Shown piece by piece: positions 12,994 to 14,165 of a DNA stretch of 14,165 nucleotides. Source of the stretch: Flavobacterium psychrophilum (lineage in GTDB: Bacteria; Bacteroidota; Bacteroidia; Flavobacteriales; Flavobacteriaceae); contig CAMAWK010000036.1 in assembly GCA_945861915.1 (NCBI GenBank), positions 1 through 14,165 on the forward strand, written 5' to 3'. Both the position numbers and the translations under genes were made by a program. Every line of letters begins with the position of its first letter. The stretch's first letter is position 1. A model generated the notes under the pieces. That model was not told the origin of the DNA and made no database searches. It was given only the letters and a program-made list of their open reading frames with translations.

Positions 12994-14165
12994 ATGAAAA
13001 CAAACATTACTATCTCAAAAAAAATACTTGCGTTATTACTATTTAGTCTTCTAAATATTTCGTTTATGTATGGGCAAGCATTTCCTCCAGCCAATACATC
13101 ATGCACTTCTAAAGATTTAGAAGTTGTTGCGGCAAATTTTTCTGGAGGAGATTTGTGTAATAGTTGTGAAACAACAACTTCAATAACCAGAACTTTAGTT
13201 TTGTCCATTAAAAACACTACTGGTTCAACTAGAACTTCTTTTGCCTTTTGGGGAAATTTAGAAATTTATAGTGGTACTACTGGCTTGCTAGTATCTTCAA
13301 CTGTAAGAACGGGTTGTGGTGGACCTGTACCACCTCAGAGTATTTCAAATCCTTTTACTTCATTAAATTTTGGAAATGTTACATACAATTGTGGTGATAT
13401 TGTAAAAATATCGAATATTTGGTTAGCTTGGACATCGGCTAGTAATAACGAAACTTGTCCTTTAAATCCAAATGATATTTCTCCAAAATGTGGAAAAATA
13501 CCGTCAATTACAGTAAATGGAGGTGTAAATGGAGAGTTTGTTTTAACTGAATCACAATGTAGTTCAGCTACAGGTTCAATAAATTTAACTCCTTCAGGCG
13601 GAACCGCTCCTTATACATATTTATGGACTGCCTCTTCAGGAGGATCTATCCCATCTGGACAGTCAACTAGTCAAGATTTAACTAATTTATTGCCTGGAAC
13701 CTATACTGTGCAAATAAAAGATGTAAATAATTGTATCACAACAAAAACAAGAACAATAACTTCTACAACTGCTCCTGTTGCTTCTTTTGCATTAGTGAGT
13801 AATATTACTGTGCCTTGTGGTTCGGCTACAACTAGTTCTTTAAGTTATACTAATGGTGGAGTTGGAGCTTGTTTAATAAGTGGTTCGGTAATTTCAACCC
13901 TAAGTAGTCAAACCCCTTCTGGTGTTTGTGGAGGCACAATCACGGAATCATGGACTTTTACGGATTCATTCGGTAGAACAATAAATACTTCTAGAATCAT
14001 CACAGTAAGTCCAGCTGCCTTGCCAACAATGACAGCCCCAGCGGCTATCGAAGTTGCTTGTGGTGCATTACCAGCAGCAAGTACGATTTCATTTAGCAAT
14101 GGATTATCAGGAGGATGTTTAGTAAGTGGAACGTCAAACGCTTCAACATTTACAGCTACTCCTAA
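12994..14165 (+). CDS. Large exported repeat protein (SprB-repeat and HYR-like domains), 3' truncated
   Basis: Partial gene: the frame is open for 390 codons to the window edge. Residues 1-28 form a signal peptide (KILALLLFSLLNISFMYGQ). Residues about 29-180 form an N-terminal domain with many cysteines (for example LCNSCETTT, RTGCGGPVPP), resembling domains found at the start of long flavobacterial surface proteins. Residues about 181-257 match a SprB-type repeat (TPSGGTAPYTYLWTAS, then LPGTYTVQIKDVNNC). From residue 269 HYR-like/Ig-like units begin, with TVPCG...YTNG, ITESWTFTDSFGRTI and ITVSPA; a second unit starts 81 residues later and is cut by the window. Relatives are usually very long, cell-surface or gliding-associated adhesins exported by T9SS; the expected C-terminal sorting domain lies outside. 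ATG 12994 was chosen for its signal peptide, although the frame is open back to ATG 12793. Confidence 0.88.
   Translation, partial: MKTNITISKKILALLLFSLLNISFMYGQAFPPANTSCTSKDLEVVAANFSGGDLCNSCETTTSITRTLVLSIKNTTGSTRTSFAFWGNLEIYSGTTGLLVSSTVRTGCGGPVPPQSISNPFTSLNFGNVTYNCGDIVKISNIWLAWTSASNNETCPLNPNDISPKCGKIPSITVNGGVNGEFVLTESQCSSATGSINLTPSGGTAPYTYLWTASSGGSIPSGQSTSQDLTNLLPGTYTVQIKDVNNCITTKTRTITSTTAPVASFALVSNITVPCGSATTSSLSYTNGGVGACLISGSVISTLSSQTPSGVCGGTITESWTFTDSFGRTINTSRIITVSPAALPTMTAPAAIEVACGALPAASTISFSNGLSGGCLVSGTSNASTFTATP
13798..14165 (+). repeat. Tandem HYR-like repeat units, about 81 residues each
   Basis: Unit 1 runs from 13798 to 14040 and unit 2 from 14041 past the window end. The Cys-Gly landmark recurs exactly 243 nt apart (TGT at 13816 and 14059), and the following segment repeats in pattern: an NG turn, then CLISG against CLVSG. 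A one-residue shift inside the unit shows the copies have diverged. More units are expected downstream. Confidence 0.75.

Noticed and set aside
12930..13217. Minus-strand open frame opposite the surface-protein start
   Set aside because: It overlaps a coding start with a clear signal peptide, has no recognisable motif, and is explained as an antisense shadow; the same applies to 13908-14099.
1..14165. CRISPR arrays, tRNA/rRNA genes, prophage or transposase genes
   Set aside because: No short regularly spaced direct repeats, tRNA-like stretches or mobile-element proteins were seen by eye on either strand.

Overview
The window looks like chromosome from a member of the Bacteroidota, most likely Flavobacteriaceae (Flavobacterium-like). 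The DNA is very AT-rich. Ribosome-binding sites of the Shine-Dalgarno type are absent, and several genes are preceded by the phylum's TAnnTTTG -7 promoter element. The proteins include a long bacteroidete-type YidC, a PafA phosphatase, a subtilase with a type IX secretion (T9SS) C-terminal sorting domain, a YwqK/MORN-variant protein next to mnmA, and a SprB-repeat surface protein. No tRNA, rRNA, CRISPR array, transposase or phage gene was seen. Most of the window is ordinary core chromosome; the least explained part is the right end (about 12.5-14.2 kb).

Layout. (1) 4-1902 (+) yidC, complete, closed by a strong palindromic terminator shared with the convergent gene. (2) 1975-2958 (-) a two-domain fasciclin (FAS1) lipoprotein. 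(3) 3244-8924 (+) five genes: an exported MORN-variant protein, mnmA, a T9SS-exported subtilase, a small exported protein of unknown function and the alkaline phosphatase pafA. mnmA and the subtilase lie 13 nt apart, and the small protein and pafA 9 nt apart. (4) 12507-8930 (-) a sixA-like histidine phosphatase, ppk1 and a ppx/gppA-type exopolyphosphatase, apparently one operon running head-on into pafA with 5 bp between the stop codons. (5) 12508-12993 a 486-bp AT-rich divergent intergenic region holding a 13-bp perfect inverted repeat with arms 140 nt apart. (6) 12994 to the window end (+) the N-terminal 390 codons of a large exported repeat protein that continues beyond the window.

How the genes fit together. 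Two themes stand out. One is the cell envelope and export: YidC inserts inner-membrane proteins, and six of the remaining nine genes encode proteins with an export signal or lipobox. The other is phosphate: PafA releases phosphate from organic esters in the periplasm, PPK1 polymerises phosphate into polyphosphate, and the Ppx/GppA protein probably degrades it. These three genes are adjacent, although no phosphate-responsive operator could be recognised. MnmA (tRNA 2-thiouridylation) is a housekeeping gene within the secreted-protein run. I found no clear new biological system. The best leads are the SixA-PPK1 coupling, the inverted repeat and open in-frame leader upstream of the surface protein, and the truncated repeat protein itself.
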